From positions 20,405 to 84,404 of the forward strand of contig JAFDZR010000014.1 of the NCBI GenBank assembly GCA_018266875.1: a stretch of DNA of 64,000 nt, in the 5' to 3' direction. The position numbers were made by a program, and so were the translations under genes. This DNA comes from Bacteroidota bacterium. GTDB lineage: Bacteria; Bacteroidota; Ignavibacteria; Tepidaquicellales; Tepidaquicellaceae. Below are positions 8,951 to 17,330 of this stretch, piece by piece (the stretch's first letter is position 1; every line of letters starts with the position of its first letter). The notes under the pieces are model-generated. The model was not told where the DNA came from. It saw only the letters and a list, made by a program, of their open reading frames with translations, and made no database searches.

Positions 8951-10015
8951 TTACTTTGTTAAAAGCATTCTTTTTGTTTCACTGAAACTTCCGGCGTTAA
9001 TAGTATAGAAATATACTCCGCTGGAAAGATTTGTACCGTCAAATTGAACGCTGTATGTTCCTGCATTCAAAACTCCGTCCACATAAGTGTCAACTACATT
9101 TCCGAGAATATCATAGATCTTCAGACTTACTTTTTCAGTTTTCGGAATTGAAAAGCTGAAGTTAGTAGAAGGATTAAACGGATTAGGATAATTCTGAGTC
9201 AGCTTATATTCTGAAGGAGTAATGTTCTGACTGCTGATACCTGTTGTTCCTGTCAGGGATGTTTTCATTGCATTCTGAACATAACTGCTCTGGGAAATAC
9301 TTGCTCCCTGTTTGTAAACGAAAATGTTAATGTCACAGTTATCCGTAACGCTCACCTGAGGATCACCGGGAATTACATAACTTATATTCCTTGTAATTGT
9401 CTGACCGGAGGTCCATGTTCCTGAACTTAATAATTCACCCTGATCTCCGTTAAGCATGCTTTTTACTACATCATCATGCTCATAATTTGAACCGCCAGTA
9501 CATGAGCTGTTTCCGGTCTGGGAATAAATAAGATTATTTTCAGTAAGAACGTAATTGATCTTGAAATCTCCTGTAAGGTCTTCATTTGCCGTCACATTAA
9601 CAGTAGCATTCAGGGTTCTTGTGTTAGCGTCATAAGATTTGCCTGATACAGAAATATTCACGCCCGGCTGAACGAGCAGTGACTGGATCACTACTTCATT
9701 ATTCCATGCGGATCTGTCAATCACTCCGCTTCTTCTGCCAACGCATCCTGTCGGATAAGCGCTGAATCCGAAAATTGACCTGATGCCCTGAGAATAACTC
9801 TGCCAGGGATCGCTTCCTGCCCCGTGATATGCCAGGACTACTGTGTTTGGATAATTTAAAAGTATGTCATGAATTATGTCATGACCGCAGGGACACCACT
9901 GACACCATGTTCCGGTGCAGAATTCTAGAAGAACATTATTCTGAGATTTAGCATTATCAATGTTCAAAGAAAATGATATAAGTAAAGTGATAAAAAATGT
10001 TGAAATTTTCTTCAT
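8951..10015 (-). CDS. Omp28-like thioredoxin-fold protein with T9SS type A sorting domain
   Basis: A 354-residue secreted protein. The signal peptide (residues 1-24) contains FFITLLISFSLNIDNAKS. The N-terminal domain has LLEFCTGTWCQWCPCGHDII, a thioredoxin-type motif CxxC followed by an extra Cys two residues on, typical of Omp28-related proteins of Bacteroidota. A beta-rich domain follows (about 110-265), then the sorting domain starting at LTQNYPNPFNPSTNFSFSIP and ending SGVYFYTINAGSF plus a basic tail. Possible roles are thiol redox or adhesion at the cell surface; none is proven for the family. It has its own promoter-like element (10076-10083) and terminator. Confidence 0.83.
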   Translation of the reverse strand: MKKISTFFITLLISFSLNIDNAKSQNNVLLEFCTGTWCQWCPCGHDIIHDILLNYPNTVVLAYHGAGSDPWQSYSQGIRSIFGFSAYPTGCVGRRSGVIDRSAWNNEVVIQSLLVQPGVNISVSGKSYDANTRTLNATVNVTANEDLTGDFKINYVLTENNLIYSQTGNSSCTGGSNYEHDDVVKSMLNGDQGELLSSGTWTSGQTITRNISYVIPGDPQVSVTDNCDINIFVYKQGASISQSSYVQNAMKTSLTGTTGISSQNITPSEYKLTQNYPNPFNPSTNFSFSIPKTEKVSLKIYDILGNVVDTYVDGVLNAGTYSVQFDGTNLSSGVYFYTINAGSFSETKRMLLTK

Positions 10016-10075
10016 ATTTTAACCTTTCGTTATTATTTAGTATTGTTTTAATTTATAAAAATAATTCTGGAATTA

Positions 10076-10083
10076 CAAAGTTA
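10076..10083 (-). promoter_or_regulatory. -7 promoter element upstream of the Omp28-like gene
   Basis: On the minus strand the 8-mer TAACTTTG matches the Bacteroidota -7 element TAnnTTTG exactly, about 60 bases before the ATG at 10015. No TTG is found at the expected -33 position, so confidence is limited. Confidence 0.35.
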
Positions 10084-10196
10084 TTTTTTGTAAAATTATT
10101 ATTTAAAAATTTAGTGGATTCAATTTAAATTTTTTTAGTAAGTTTCTTATATCTTTTAATAATGTTAATTTTCTAAAAAATTTTTGGGCTTTGTAA

Positions 10197-10931
10197 ATGA
10201 TTGAAATAAAGAATTTAAAAAAGAGTTTCGGAAGCAAAGAAGTCCTCCGCGGAGTAGATCTTACAATTGACAAGGGTATAACTCAAGTAATTATAGGAAG
10301 GAGCGGCTGCGGAAAATCCGTCCTGCTTAAACATATTATCGGCCTGCTTAAACCTGATGAAGGCGAGGTATTAATCGACGGAGAGGATATTGCCAAAATG
10401 AGCGATAAAGAGCTTTATAAAGTTAGAAGAAATTTCGGGTTTCTGTTTCAGGGAGCAGCCTTGTTTGATTCTATGGATGTGGAAGAAAACATTGGTCTTG
10501 CACTGAAAGAAAATACAAATATGTCTAAACCCGATATAGCAGCGGTCGTAGCAGAGAAACTTGAACTCGTAGGACTGGCTGATATTCAGAATATGAAACC
10601 TTCGGATCTTTCGGGCGGAATGAAAAAACGGGTTTCCCTTGCAAGATCTCTTGCAACAAATCCGGAATACATTCTATATGACGAACCGACCACAGGTCTT
10701 GACCCGGTAATGAGCGATCAGATAGATGATCTGATAAAGGATCTTTCGGATAAACTGAAAGTAACTTCCATAGTTGTGACCCATGATATTTTCAGCGTAT
10801 ATGATGTCGCTGACAGAGTTGCGATGATGCATGAAGGGAAAATATATTTTGAAGGTACGCCTAAAGAATTGACCGAGACCAATGATCAGCTGATAAGGGA
10901 TTTCCTTAACAGGACAGATAAAAAGATTTAG
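10197..10931 (+). CDS. MlaF-type ABC transporter ATP-binding protein
   Basis: A 244-residue ABC ATPase. Walker A is GRSGCGKS (34-41), the signature LSGGMKKR (138-145), Walker B ILYDEP (159-164), and the switch His lies in VVTHD. The pattern GRSGCGKSVLLKHIIGL and the sequence around FLFQGAALFDSMDVEENI are those of MlaF/TtgA2-type ATPases, which energise retrograde phospholipid transport between outer and inner membrane together with MlaE (permease) and MlaD (MCE protein). Neither partner is adjacent: the gene stands alone between a minus-strand T9SS gene and a convergent rhodanese gene. The partners are therefore presumably elsewhere in the genome. Confidence 0.88.
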   Translation: MIEIKNLKKSFGSKEVLRGVDLTIDKGITQVIIGRSGCGKSVLLKHIIGLLKPDEGEVLIDGEDIAKMSDKELYKVRRNFGFLFQGAALFDSMDVEENIGLALKENTNMSKPDIAAVVAEKLELVGLADIQNMKPSDLSGGMKKRVSLARSLATNPEYILYDEPTTGLDPVMSDQIDDLIKDLSDKLKVTSIVVTHDIFSVYDVADRVAMMHEGKIYFEGTPKELTETNDQLIRDFLNRTDKKI

Positions 10932-10956
10932 AAATGTTTAATTAAAAATATTTGAA

Positions 10957-11322
10957 TCACCCTGTTTCAGTTTCACCGCCAGCTGCATTCCATCCTCTCC
11001 AGCCGCCGTTCATTGAAACGACTTTTGAATAACCCATTTTCTGAAGCGACTCCGCAGCGATAAGCGATCTGAAACCTCCTCCGCAGTAAAGCACGATTTT
11101 TTTATCATGATCTTTTACATGCATGTGAATGTCTCTTTCTATGATACCCTTCCCGATGTGAACCGAATCTTTTATTCTTCCTTTTTCAAATTCATTGTCT
11201 TCCCTTATATCAACCAGTAAAAAATCTTCACTGTTTTTTTTCATTTCCATTACTTCTTTTACTGTACATTCCTTCACGTTTTTTCTTACATCGTTACACA
11301 GTTCGTGAAATGTTTTTTTCAT
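10957..11322 (-). CDS. rhodanese-like domain protein
   Basis: A 121-residue single-domain rhodanese without signal peptide. LLVDIREDNEFEKGRI (about 35-50) and LYCGGGFRS (Cys80 in a CGGGFR active loop) are the diagnostic blocks. The family transfers sulfane sulfur from a persulfide on this Cys. It begins 14 bases after the pta stop on the same strand and mnmA lies just before pta, so a role in delivering sulfur for tRNA thiolation by MnmA is tempting but unproven. The loop starting with Cys-Gly is typical of small PspE/GlpE-like rhodaneses. Confidence 0.85.
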   Translation of the reverse strand: MKKTFHELCNDVRKNVKECTVKEVMEMKKNSEDFLLVDIREDNEFEKGRIKDSVHIGKGIIERDIHMHVKDHDKKIVLYCGGGFRSLIAAESLQKMGYSKVVSMNGGWRGWNAAGGETETG

Positions 11323-11336
11323 ACAGAAATTAAATT

Positions 11337-12308
11337 TTAAATATTTGAAATTATCAGACTCATATTAAAAATATCTTCAGCGCTGCATCCTCTTGATAGG
11401 TCCATCACAGGCTTAGAAAGTCCCTGCAGTACCGGTCCGGTCGCCGAAGCTCCGCCGATCCTTTCAGTTATCTTATATGCTATGTTCCCGGAATTCAGAT
11501 CCGGGAAAATGAAAACATTTGCATCCCCTTTTATTTTCCCATTCGGATTTTTTCTTTCCGCAACCTCGGGAACGAAAGCGGCATCGAACTGGAGTTCACC
11601 GTCAATGATCATTTTCGGAGCTCTTTTTTTTGTTATTCTCACCGCTTCAATTATCTTGTCAAGCGATCCGCTTTCAGCGCTGCCTTTGGTTGAAAATGAA
11701 AGGAAGGCAACCCTGGGTTGAATTCCTGTTATCTTTCTGAAATTCTCTGCTGTACTCAATGCAATATCAGACATCTGTTCTGCATCGGGATCCGGAACTA
11801 CGCCGCAGTCTGCATAGGCAATAATTTTTTTACCGTGGACATGCCCTGCAGGGAATGTAAAAAGAAAAAAAGAAGATACGGTTTTATTATTTTTTGATGT
11901 GCCGATTATTGAGATCGCATTTCTCAGTACTTCCGAAGTGCTGTAAACACTTCCTGCTATTAATCCGTCCGCAAAATTATTCCTCAGAAGCATACAGCTG
12001 AAAGTCAAAGGGTCGCTGATCTCTTTCAGAGACTGCTCCTTTTTCTGTTCTTTTTTTTTGGCTGATCTTATTCTGTGGTAATCTTCAGCGAATTGACTGC
12101 TGAAGTTATTGTCTATTACAAGAAGTTCTCTGCAGTCAGGGATTGTTACATCTGAATTTTTTCCGTTATCAATTAAAATCACTTCAGCAGTTTTTTCCTT
12201 CAGTATTCTTTTTACAGCGCTGATCACCCTGCTGTCGCCTGACTCGGGGAAAATAATTGTCTTCTTTTTTTTTCTGCTCTTCCTGATTAAATCTTTGTAA
12301 AGATCCAT
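11337..12308 (-). CDS. pta: phosphate acetyltransferase
   Basis: A 323-residue short-form Pta, matching the usual 320-335 residue catalytic unit without the regulatory DRTGG domain of long forms. Recognisable blocks: IIFPESGDSRVISA near the N-terminus, ADGLIAGSVYSTSEVLRNA, FLLTFPAGH-type region, FLSFSTKGSA, DGELQFDAAFVPEVA, and the C-terminal NVFIFPDLNSGNIAYKITE with GPVLQGLSKPVMDLSRG. It interconverts acetyl-CoA and acetyl phosphate. No acetate kinase gene is next to it. It follows mnmA by 11 bases and precedes the rhodanese gene on the same strand. Phosphotransbutyrylase is the main alternative; the C-terminal block favours Pta. Confidence 0.88.
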   Translation of the reverse strand: MDLYKDLIRKSRKKKKTIIFPESGDSRVISAVKRILKEKTAEVILIDNGKNSDVTIPDCRELLVIDNNFSSQFAEDYHRIRSAKKKEQKKEQSLKEISDPLTFSCMLLRNNFADGLIAGSVYSTSEVLRNAISIIGTSKNNKTVSSFFLFTFPAGHVHGKKIIAYADCGVVPDPDAEQMSDIALSTAENFRKITGIQPRVAFLSFSTKGSAESGSLDKIIEAVRITKKRAPKMIIDGELQFDAAFVPEVAERKNPNGKIKGDANVFIFPDLNSGNIAYKITERIGGASATGPVLQGLSKPVMDLSRGCSAEDIFNMSLIISNI

Positions 12309-12319
12309 TAATAAGAATA

Positions 12320-13423
12320 TTAGCTTAGAATTTTATCAATAATACCGCCGCCGATAACATCTGCACCTGAATAAAATACGGCTGACTGTCCGGGAGTGAT
12401 AGCCTTCTGCGGATTCTCAAACTTTACTCTGATCTCATTTTCACTGATCTGCTCGAGCACCGCTTCATTGCCTTTATCATTGTATCTGATCTTGACTTTT
12501 GCGTTAACAGGGTCATTGAGTTTTTCAGTCATCATCAGATTGATTTCCTTAACTGTAAATTCCGAGTTCAGCAAAGCTGTTTCATCATCAATAAATACTC
12601 TGTTGTTCTGAGCGTCAATTTTTGAAACATAAAGTCTTTTACCGACAGAAACTTTCAGACCCCTTCTCTGCCCTATTGTAAAGTAAGGATAACCTTTATG
12701 ATTTCCGACTTTTTTATCATTGTAAATAATTTCTCCTCCGGAAAGTTTTTCATTCATTCCGGGAAGCCTTATCTCAAGAAGTTCCCTGTAATCATTATTC
12801 GGCACAAAACAAATTTCCTGTGAATCCGGAGTATCGGCAGATTTGAGATTCATATCATGCGCAAGTTTTCTTATTTGGTCCTTAGAATAATCTCCCAGCG
12901 GAAATAAAGTTTTACCAAGGGCATGCTGTGAAACTCTCCACAAAGCGTATGACTGATCCTTTTTCAGGTCATCGGAAGTTCTGATATTGTATCTGTCTGT
13001 ATCTTTGTTATAATTAATTTTTGCATAATGTCCTGTCGCAAGATAATCAGCTCCTAGGGATTCGGCTTTATCTAGTAAAGCTCCCCATTTAATGGATTTA
13101 TTGCAAAGTACGCAGGGATTCGGAGTATTACCTTTTAGATATTCCGATATGAAATTATCTATTACGACTTCATTGAATTTTTCAGTAAAATCCAGCGTGT
13201 AGTGACTGAAACCGAGATTCTGCGCTACATTTCTTGCGTTGTAAATTGTTTCAAGAGAACAGCATCCCGAATCTTTTTCAGGAAAGTCATCATATCCCCA
13301 TGTTTTCATGGTGATTCCGATAAGATCATAGCCTTCATTTTTAAGCAGGGCGGCTGCTACAGAAGAGTCAACTCCGCCGCTCATGGCTACAACTACTGTC
13401 TTTTTATTATTACTTTTATTCAT
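12320..13423 (-). CDS. mnmA: tRNA-uridine 2-sulfurtransferase MnmA
   Basis: A 367-residue cytoplasmic enzyme of normal length. The PP-loop AMSGGVDSSVAA lies at residues 13-24, the first catalytic Cys in NTPNPCVLCNKSIKWG, and the second in DSQEICFVPNNDYRE. The C-terminal beta-barrel part includes GQRRGLKV and PGQSAVFY. MnmA makes the 2-thio group of s2U34 in tRNAs for Lys, Glu and Gln, with ATP and a persulfide relay. It is the first of three same-strand genes (mnmA-pta-rhodanese). A Bacteroidota-type promoter for the divergent Lys-rich gene lies just upstream. Confidence 0.95.
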   Translation of the reverse strand: MNKSNNKKTVVVAMSGGVDSSVAAALLKNEGYDLIGITMKTWGYDDFPEKDSGCCSLETIYNARNVAQNLGFSHYTLDFTEKFNEVVIDNFISEYLKGNTPNPCVLCNKSIKWGALLDKAESLGADYLATGHYAKINYNKDTDRYNIRTSDDLKKDQSYALWRVSQHALGKTLFPLGDYSKDQIRKLAHDMNLKSADTPDSQEICFVPNNDYRELLEIRLPGMNEKLSGGEIIYNDKKVGNHKGYPYFTIGQRRGLKVSVGKRLYVSKIDAQNNRVFIDDETALLNSEFTVKEINLMMTEKLNDPVNAKVKIRYNDKGNEAVLEQISENEIRVKFENPQKAITPGQSAVFYSGADVIGGGIIDKILS

Positions 13424-13477
13424 ATTAGTTAAAGTAAAATATGAATTGAGATTTATTTAAAAAAGTTAAAAAATGAA

Positions 13478-13507
13478 TTGAACTTTAAACATTATTGAAG
13501 TAGTTTG
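13478..13507 (+). promoter_or_regulatory. Bacteroidota-type promoter for the Lys-rich secreted protein
   Basis: TTG at 13478-13480, a 20-base spacer, and TAGTTTG at 13501-13507, one base short of TAnnTTTG. The ribosome site AAAGGAG and the ATG at 13538 follow about 25 bases after the predicted transcription start. Confidence 0.4.
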
Positions 13508-13537
13508 ATAGCTGACATAATTAAAAAGGAGAAAAGC

Positions 13538-14005
13538 ATGTCAAAAAGATCATTATTTATATTGTCTTTTTTATTTGTTTTTACTTTTTTCGGTACAATC
13601 AGTCATCTATCGGAATTGAATGCCAAATCCCCGACAAATGTTGAGGAAATGAATCAAAGTAAAAAGAAAAAAAAGAGCACCAAGAAAAAGAAAAAATCTT
13701 CTAAGAAGAAGAAAAGAAGCACCAAAAAGAAAAAGGTATCTTCAGGAAAAAAGAAATCTTCCAAGAAAAAATCTTCAAAGAAAAAATCTTCAAAGAAAAA
13801 ATCTTCAAAGAAAAAGTATTCAAAGAAGAAAAAATCCTCCAAGAAGAAAAAAAGAAGCAGAAATACAACCAAGACTTATAATCCCGGTACTTACACACCG
13901 CCAAAGACCTATGATTCAGGAAACGACGGTTCAAGGGAATATAAGAGAAGCGAGGACAAACCCGTAGAGAACTTCAAGAAAAATCCGAAAAAAGACGGCG
14001 AATAA
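13538..14005 (+). CDS. secreted Lys/Ser-rich repeat protein
   Basis: I do not recognise a family. The start at 13538 was chosen over the in-frame ATA/ATG region upstream because AAAAGGAG sits 7 bases before it and a signal peptide follows directly (LFILSFLFVFTFFGTISHL). The mature part (from about residue 30) is a run of Lys and Ser built on a KKSSK unit, encoded partly by a 15-base tandem repeat, and ends in a Pro/Tyr-rich region (NPGTYTPPKTYDSG) with a charged tail. The composition recalls histone H1-like or AlgP-like tails, but export makes DNA binding in the cytoplasm unlikely; binding of acidic polysaccharide or of the envelope is a possibility. Followed by a strong terminator. Total 155 residues. 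Confidence 0.72.
   Translation: MSKRSLFILSFLFVFTFFGTISHLSELNAKSPTNVEEMNQSKKKKKSTKKKKKSSKKKKRSTKKKKVSSGKKKSSKKKSSKKKSSKKKSSKKKYSKKKKSSKKKKRSRNTTKTYNPGTYTPPKTYDSGNDGSREYKRSEDKPVENFKKNPKKDGE
13757..13831 (+). repeat. 15-base tandem repeat coding for KKSSK units
   Basis: Five adjacent 15-base units, TCTTCCAAGAAAAAA, three near-identical TCTTCAAAGAAAAA(A/G) copies and a diverged TATTCAAAGAAGAAA. The length is a multiple of three, so copy-number change would keep the frame. Similar but less regular AAG/TCT-rich sequence flanks it on both sides. Confidence 0.85.
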
Positions 14006-14026
14006 AAAATTCAATATCCAATAATG

Positions 14027-14060
14027 AGCCCGGACTGGAAACAGCCCGGGCTTTTTTTTT
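14027..14060 (+). terminator. intrinsic terminator after the Lys-rich protein gene
   Basis: AGCCCGG (14027-14033) pairs with CCGGGCT (14046-14052), loop 12 bases, followed by nine T in all. A textbook Rho-independent terminator 20 bases past the stop. Confidence 0.9.
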
Positions 14061-14149
14061 GCAGGAATTATTTTCAGATTGAAAAGCTTCATAATGCCTT
14101 GTTGATATAATAGTTTTATTCAGTTAATTTTATTTAAATTCATTGCCGT

Positions 14150-14791
14150 ATGAATAAAATTAAAGAAGAAAACATCTCATCTCTGAAAAAATTCGGAGGT
14201 CTTTGCGGAATTACCGGAACTGTATTATATATTCTGACAAATTTCCTTCCTCTTGGTCACATTTCTTTGTATGCACTCGCAATGCTCTGGCCGTTGCTTT
14301 CAATTATTTTTGTCTATTCCATTTACAGCTTTTTATCATATGAAAAGCAGTCTGCTGCAAACAGGATTGCTTTTCTTTTTGCTGTACTTGGTTTTACGCT
14401 TGTTGCATGCATGATATCAGTTCAGCTTGCGGTCCGCTGGGGAATTGAGGAAAACATTTCCGCTTCACCGGAAAGTAAACAGCTTTATTCAGTCATACTC
14501 GGTTCGGTCAGACTGGTTGATCATGGAATTGACGTTGCCTGGGATCTGTTTATTGGAACGTCTCTGATATTTCTTTCTGTTGCTCTCTCAGGAAATTCGA
14601 ATTTCGGGAAACTCTGGGGAATCCCTTCTGCTGTTCTTGGGATACTGCTGATAATTCTGAATGTCCTGACATTTCCCTGGCCGCCTGACAGCAGAGGATT
14701 GTTTGACGCTGGTCCGCTGATAGGCGTTTACATTATTATTTTATCAGTAAAGCTTATTTCAGTAAAGAATAAAGAATTGGTAATTTCATAA
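14150..14791 (+). CDS. polytopic membrane protein of unknown function
   Basis: A 213-residue inner-membrane protein with about six hydrophobic segments: LCGITGTVLYILTNFLPLG, LWPLLSIIFVYSIYSFL, IAFLFAVLGFTLVACMIS, DLFIGTSLIFLSVALSG, LWGIPSAVLGILLIILNVL and a final LIGVYIIILSVKLISV. It has no motif I can assign; the layout resembles DUF998/DUF4386-type small integral membrane proteins. The gene stands alone between two terminator-bounded or long gaps. A cytoplasmic Lys/Glu-rich start (MNKIKEENISSLKK) precedes the first segment. Confidence 0.75.
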   Translation: MNKIKEENISSLKKFGGLCGITGTVLYILTNFLPLGHISLYALAMLWPLLSIIFVYSIYSFLSYEKQSAANRIAFLFAVLGFTLVACMISVQLAVRWGIEENISASPESKQLYSVILGSVRLVDHGIDVAWDLFIGTSLIFLSVALSGNSNFGKLWGIPSAVLGILLIILNVLTFPWPPDSRGLFDAGPLIGVYIIILSVKLISVKNKELVIS

Positions 14792-14994
14792 CGAGCCGGG
14801 AAAATTGTCCTTGGATCATTTGCTGTTAATATTCTGCAAACCGTATTATCCGTATTGCTTTCATTTTAGCAATGTCAGCACCCGTTAAATTATATATACC
14901 GGTTAATTATTAAAACATTGAACAATATTTTTAATAAATCTAATTTAACAGGTTAATATATTTATTCCTAATATTTTAAAATAATTCTGCAAAT

Positions 14995-15702
14995 ATGGTA
15001 AAGAGTAAAATAAGCAATGAACTTATCAGCGAAGGAGAGGAAGTAAAGGGTTCTGATTTAAGGCAGGGGATTTTTGACCTTATTCTCCGGCAGCAACCTG
15101 ACTTCGGATTGGATGATTTTATTTCTCTTGATGAACTTAACAGTTTCAGAAGACTTTATATCACTTCACTTATCACACAGGAAAAAGGGGAACTTGCCGT
15201 CATTGACAATGACGTCATGGAAGCTATAAAAAACAATTCCATACTTTCAGAAAATATTCAGGATGAGATCGAATCAAGACTTACGCTTGGTCAGAGACTT
15301 GCAGACAAGATCGCTGTATTCGGTGGAAGCTGGACATTCATAATCACCTTCTTTTCATTTATAATTTTATGGATGATCGTAAATGTAATTTATTTATCTT
15401 CAAATCCGATTGATCCCTTTCCTTTCATTCTTCTCAATCTGATTCTTTCCTGTCTTGCCGCAATTCAGGCGCCGATAATCATGATGAGCCAGAACAGACA
15501 AGAGCAGAAGGACAGGGAACGCGGAGAACATGATTATAAAATTAATCTTAAAGCCGAGCTTGAAATTAAACTGCTTTCAGAAAAAATTGACCACCTGCTT
15601 GTTCATCAGAACAAAAAACTTCTTGAGATACAGGAACTCCAGACCGATTATCTGGAAGACCTTATGAAAGAGATCAAAAAAAATAATATTCCGAAACTGT
15701 AA
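14995..15702 (+). CDS. DUF1003 membrane protein
   Basis: A 235-residue protein with the DUF1003 core: TLGQRLADKIAVFGGSWTFI leads into the first membrane helix (ITFFSFIILWMIVNVIYL), then DPFPFILLNLILSCLAAIQAPIIMMSQNRQ forms the second, and ERGEHDYKINLKAE the conserved cytoplasmic continuation. A coiled-coil-like tail (EKIDHLLVHQNKKLLEIQE) ends the protein. The N-terminal 90 residues are soluble and resemble a region found in many members. Function in the family is unknown. It precedes a VOC-protein gene by 25 bases and may be cotranscribed with it. Confidence 0.9.
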   Translation: MVKSKISNELISEGEEVKGSDLRQGIFDLILRQQPDFGLDDFISLDELNSFRRLYITSLITQEKGELAVIDNDVMEAIKNNSILSENIQDEIESRLTLGQRLADKIAVFGGSWTFIITFFSFIILWMIVNVIYLSSNPIDPFPFILLNLILSCLAAIQAPIIMMSQNRQEQKDRERGEHDYKINLKAELEIKLLSEKIDHLLVHQNKKLLEIQELQTDYLEDLMKEIKKNNIPKL

Positions 15703-15727
15703 TAATTTTTTTTTTAAAAGTTAAAAC

Positions 15728-16219
15728 ATGCAAAAAAAATATACAATACCTGAAAAAGCAAGGATCGGACATGTTCATTTGAAGGTTTCCGATTTAGAAA
15801 GGTCTCTGAAGTTTTACCGTGACCTGCTTGGCTTTCAGGTAACTGCAAAATACGGTAACAGCGCTGTGTTTTTATCAGCAGGCGGCTATCATCATCACAT
15901 TGGTTTAAATACCTGGCACAGCAGGGATATGCCTCCCGCGCCGGTAAACAGCGTCGGTTTGTATCACACCGCAATTTTGTTTCCCACGAGAAAAGATCTA
16001 GCCGAAATTTATGAACGTCTTCAGAAAACCGGTTATCCTCTGACAGGAGCAAGTGATCACGGTGTTTCAGAAGCTTTGTATCTGAATGATCCTGACGGAA
16101 ACGGAGTTGAGCTTTACTGTGACAGACCTAAAGAACAGTGGACTTACAGCTCTGACGGCGATCTGATAATGTTTACAGAAGCGCTTGATCCGGATGACCT
16201 TCTGAAAGAACTTCATTGA
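15728..16219 (+). CDS. VOC-family (glyoxalase/extradiol dioxygenase-fold) protein, CatE-like
   Basis: A 163-residue protein with the vicinal-oxygen-chelate fold. First module: ARIGHVHLKVSDLERSLKFY and RDLLGFQVTAKYG. Second module: GLYHTAILFPTRKDLAEIYE and DPDGNGVELYCDR. Candidate metal ligands are His in GHVHLKV, His in LYHTAI and Glu in VELY. The closest well-known relatives are catechol-2,3-dioxygenase (CatE)-type proteins, but those have two such repeats and about 280 residues; this is the half-length form. Substrate unknown. Cytoplasmic. Confidence 0.85.
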   Translation: MQKKYTIPEKARIGHVHLKVSDLERSLKFYRDLLGFQVTAKYGNSAVFLSAGGYHHHIGLNTWHSRDMPPAPVNSVGLYHTAILFPTRKDLAEIYERLQKTGYPLTGASDHGVSEALYLNDPDGNGVELYCDRPKEQWTYSSDGDLIMFTEALDPDDLLKELH

Positions 16220-16276
16220 AAAATCAATTCTGTCAGTTTATTCCCTGAGAAAGAAATCCCGCTGCTATTCTCACAT

Positions 16277-16311
16277 TTTGCCAATTTGAATAATAATATT
16301 CTTGTGGCAAA
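16277..16311. other. inverted repeat between VOC and methyltransferase genes
   Basis: TTTGCCA (16277-16283) pairs with TGGCAAA (16305-16311), with an inner GAAT/ATTC pairing in the loop. No T-run follows, so it may be an imperfect terminator or a protein-binding dyad in the 222-base gap. Confidence 0.3.
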
Positions 16312-16441
16312 TGAAAAAGAATTTCAATATTTTTATCATTACAAAATCTGCATTTACCAGGGTATGCAGTCAAACAATATCTGTCAGATTATGATCCGGC
16401 GGATATTTTTAGAAAATTTTACTAACCAATAAAAAAAAATT

Positions 16442-17287
16442 ATGGAACAGGCTTTAATTAAGATCCGGGATCAGCAGAGGGAATCATGGAACAAATTCTC
16501 GCCGGGATGGAAGAAATGGGATCATCTCATGATGGAATTTCTAATGCCAATGGGTGATCAGATCATAAGTAATTTAAATCCAAAAGATGATCATCTTGTG
16601 CTGGACGTTGCAGCAGGCACAGGCGAACCGGGTCTCACAATTGCCGGACTGATGAAAAACGGAAAAGTAATTCTGACGGACATTTCAGATAAAATGCTGG
16701 AAGTTGCGCGAGAGAATGCCAAAATCCATAATGTCAGTAATTTTGAAACAAGCGTTTGCGATGTGTGTGAACTTCCCTTTGAAGATAATACATTTGATGC
16801 AATCAGCTGCAGGTTCGGATTCATGTTTTTCCCGGACATGCAGATTGCTGCGAAAGAAATGTACCGTGTTCTCAAGCCGGGAGGAAAAATCTCAACGGCT
16901 GTCTGGCACGTTCCGGAAAAAAATTACTGGGTGACAACTATCGGCGGAACGATCAACAGGAATATGGGACTTACTCCCCCGCCCCCCGAAGCCCCGGGAA
17001 TGTTCCGTTGCGCGCCTAATGGTCTTATACTTGAAATCTTTAAAAATGCAGGCTTGAAAAATACTTCAGAGACAGAAGTCAGCAGTAAAATGAGATGCGG
17101 CACTGCTGATACTTACTGGGAAATGATGACGGACGTTGCAGCTCCGTTTGTGGCAGCTTTAAGTAATGCTGATGATAACATGAAGAAAAAAATAAAGGAT
17201 GAAGTATACGAGCTTGTGGCGCAGCGATTTCCTGACGGTATTGTTGAATTCGATACAGGCGCTCTGGTGATATACGGAGAGAAATAG
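16442..17287 (+). CDS. class I SAM-dependent methyltransferase (UbiE/COQ5-like)
   Basis: A 281-residue soluble methyltransferase. Motif I is VLDVAAGTGEPGLTIAG, motif II ILTDISDKMLEVAREN, motif III FEDNTFDAISCRFGFMFFPD, and VLKPGGKIS is the usual post-motif. The fold and order are those of the UbiE/Methyltransf_11 group. The region NRNMGLTPPPPEAPGMFRC between residues about 175 and 195 is an unusual Pro-rich insert. Substrate not predictable: quinone biosynthesis is not supported by context. It is followed after 43 bases by a small VOC gene on the same strand. Confidence 0.88.
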   Translation: MEQALIKIRDQQRESWNKFSPGWKKWDHLMMEFLMPMGDQIISNLNPKDDHLVLDVAAGTGEPGLTIAGLMKNGKVILTDISDKMLEVARENAKIHNVSNFETSVCDVCELPFEDNTFDAISCRFGFMFFPDMQIAAKEMYRVLKPGGKISTAVWHVPEKNYWVTTIGGTINRNMGLTPPPPEAPGMFRCAPNGLILEIFKNAGLKNTSETEVSSKMRCGTADTYWEMMTDVAAPFVAALSNADDNMKKKIKDEVYELVAQRFPDGIVEFDTGALVIYGEK

Positions 17288-17330
17288 TAAAATATTTTTT
17301 TGAGTATTCCATTAAATTAATTAAAATCCT

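Noticed and set aside
13757..13831. Considered as a CRISPR-like or regulatory repeat array
   Set aside because: The units are adjacent with no spacers and lie in frame within a coding region, so they are a protein repeat.
13654..13872. A Phe-rich minus-strand frame opposite the Lys repeat
   Set aside because: It is the mirror of AAG/AAA-rich codons (CTT/TTT) and has no other support.
16220..16441. Riboswitch or small RNA in the gap before the methyltransferase
   Set aside because: Only one short dyad is seen; no known riboswitch core or T-run.
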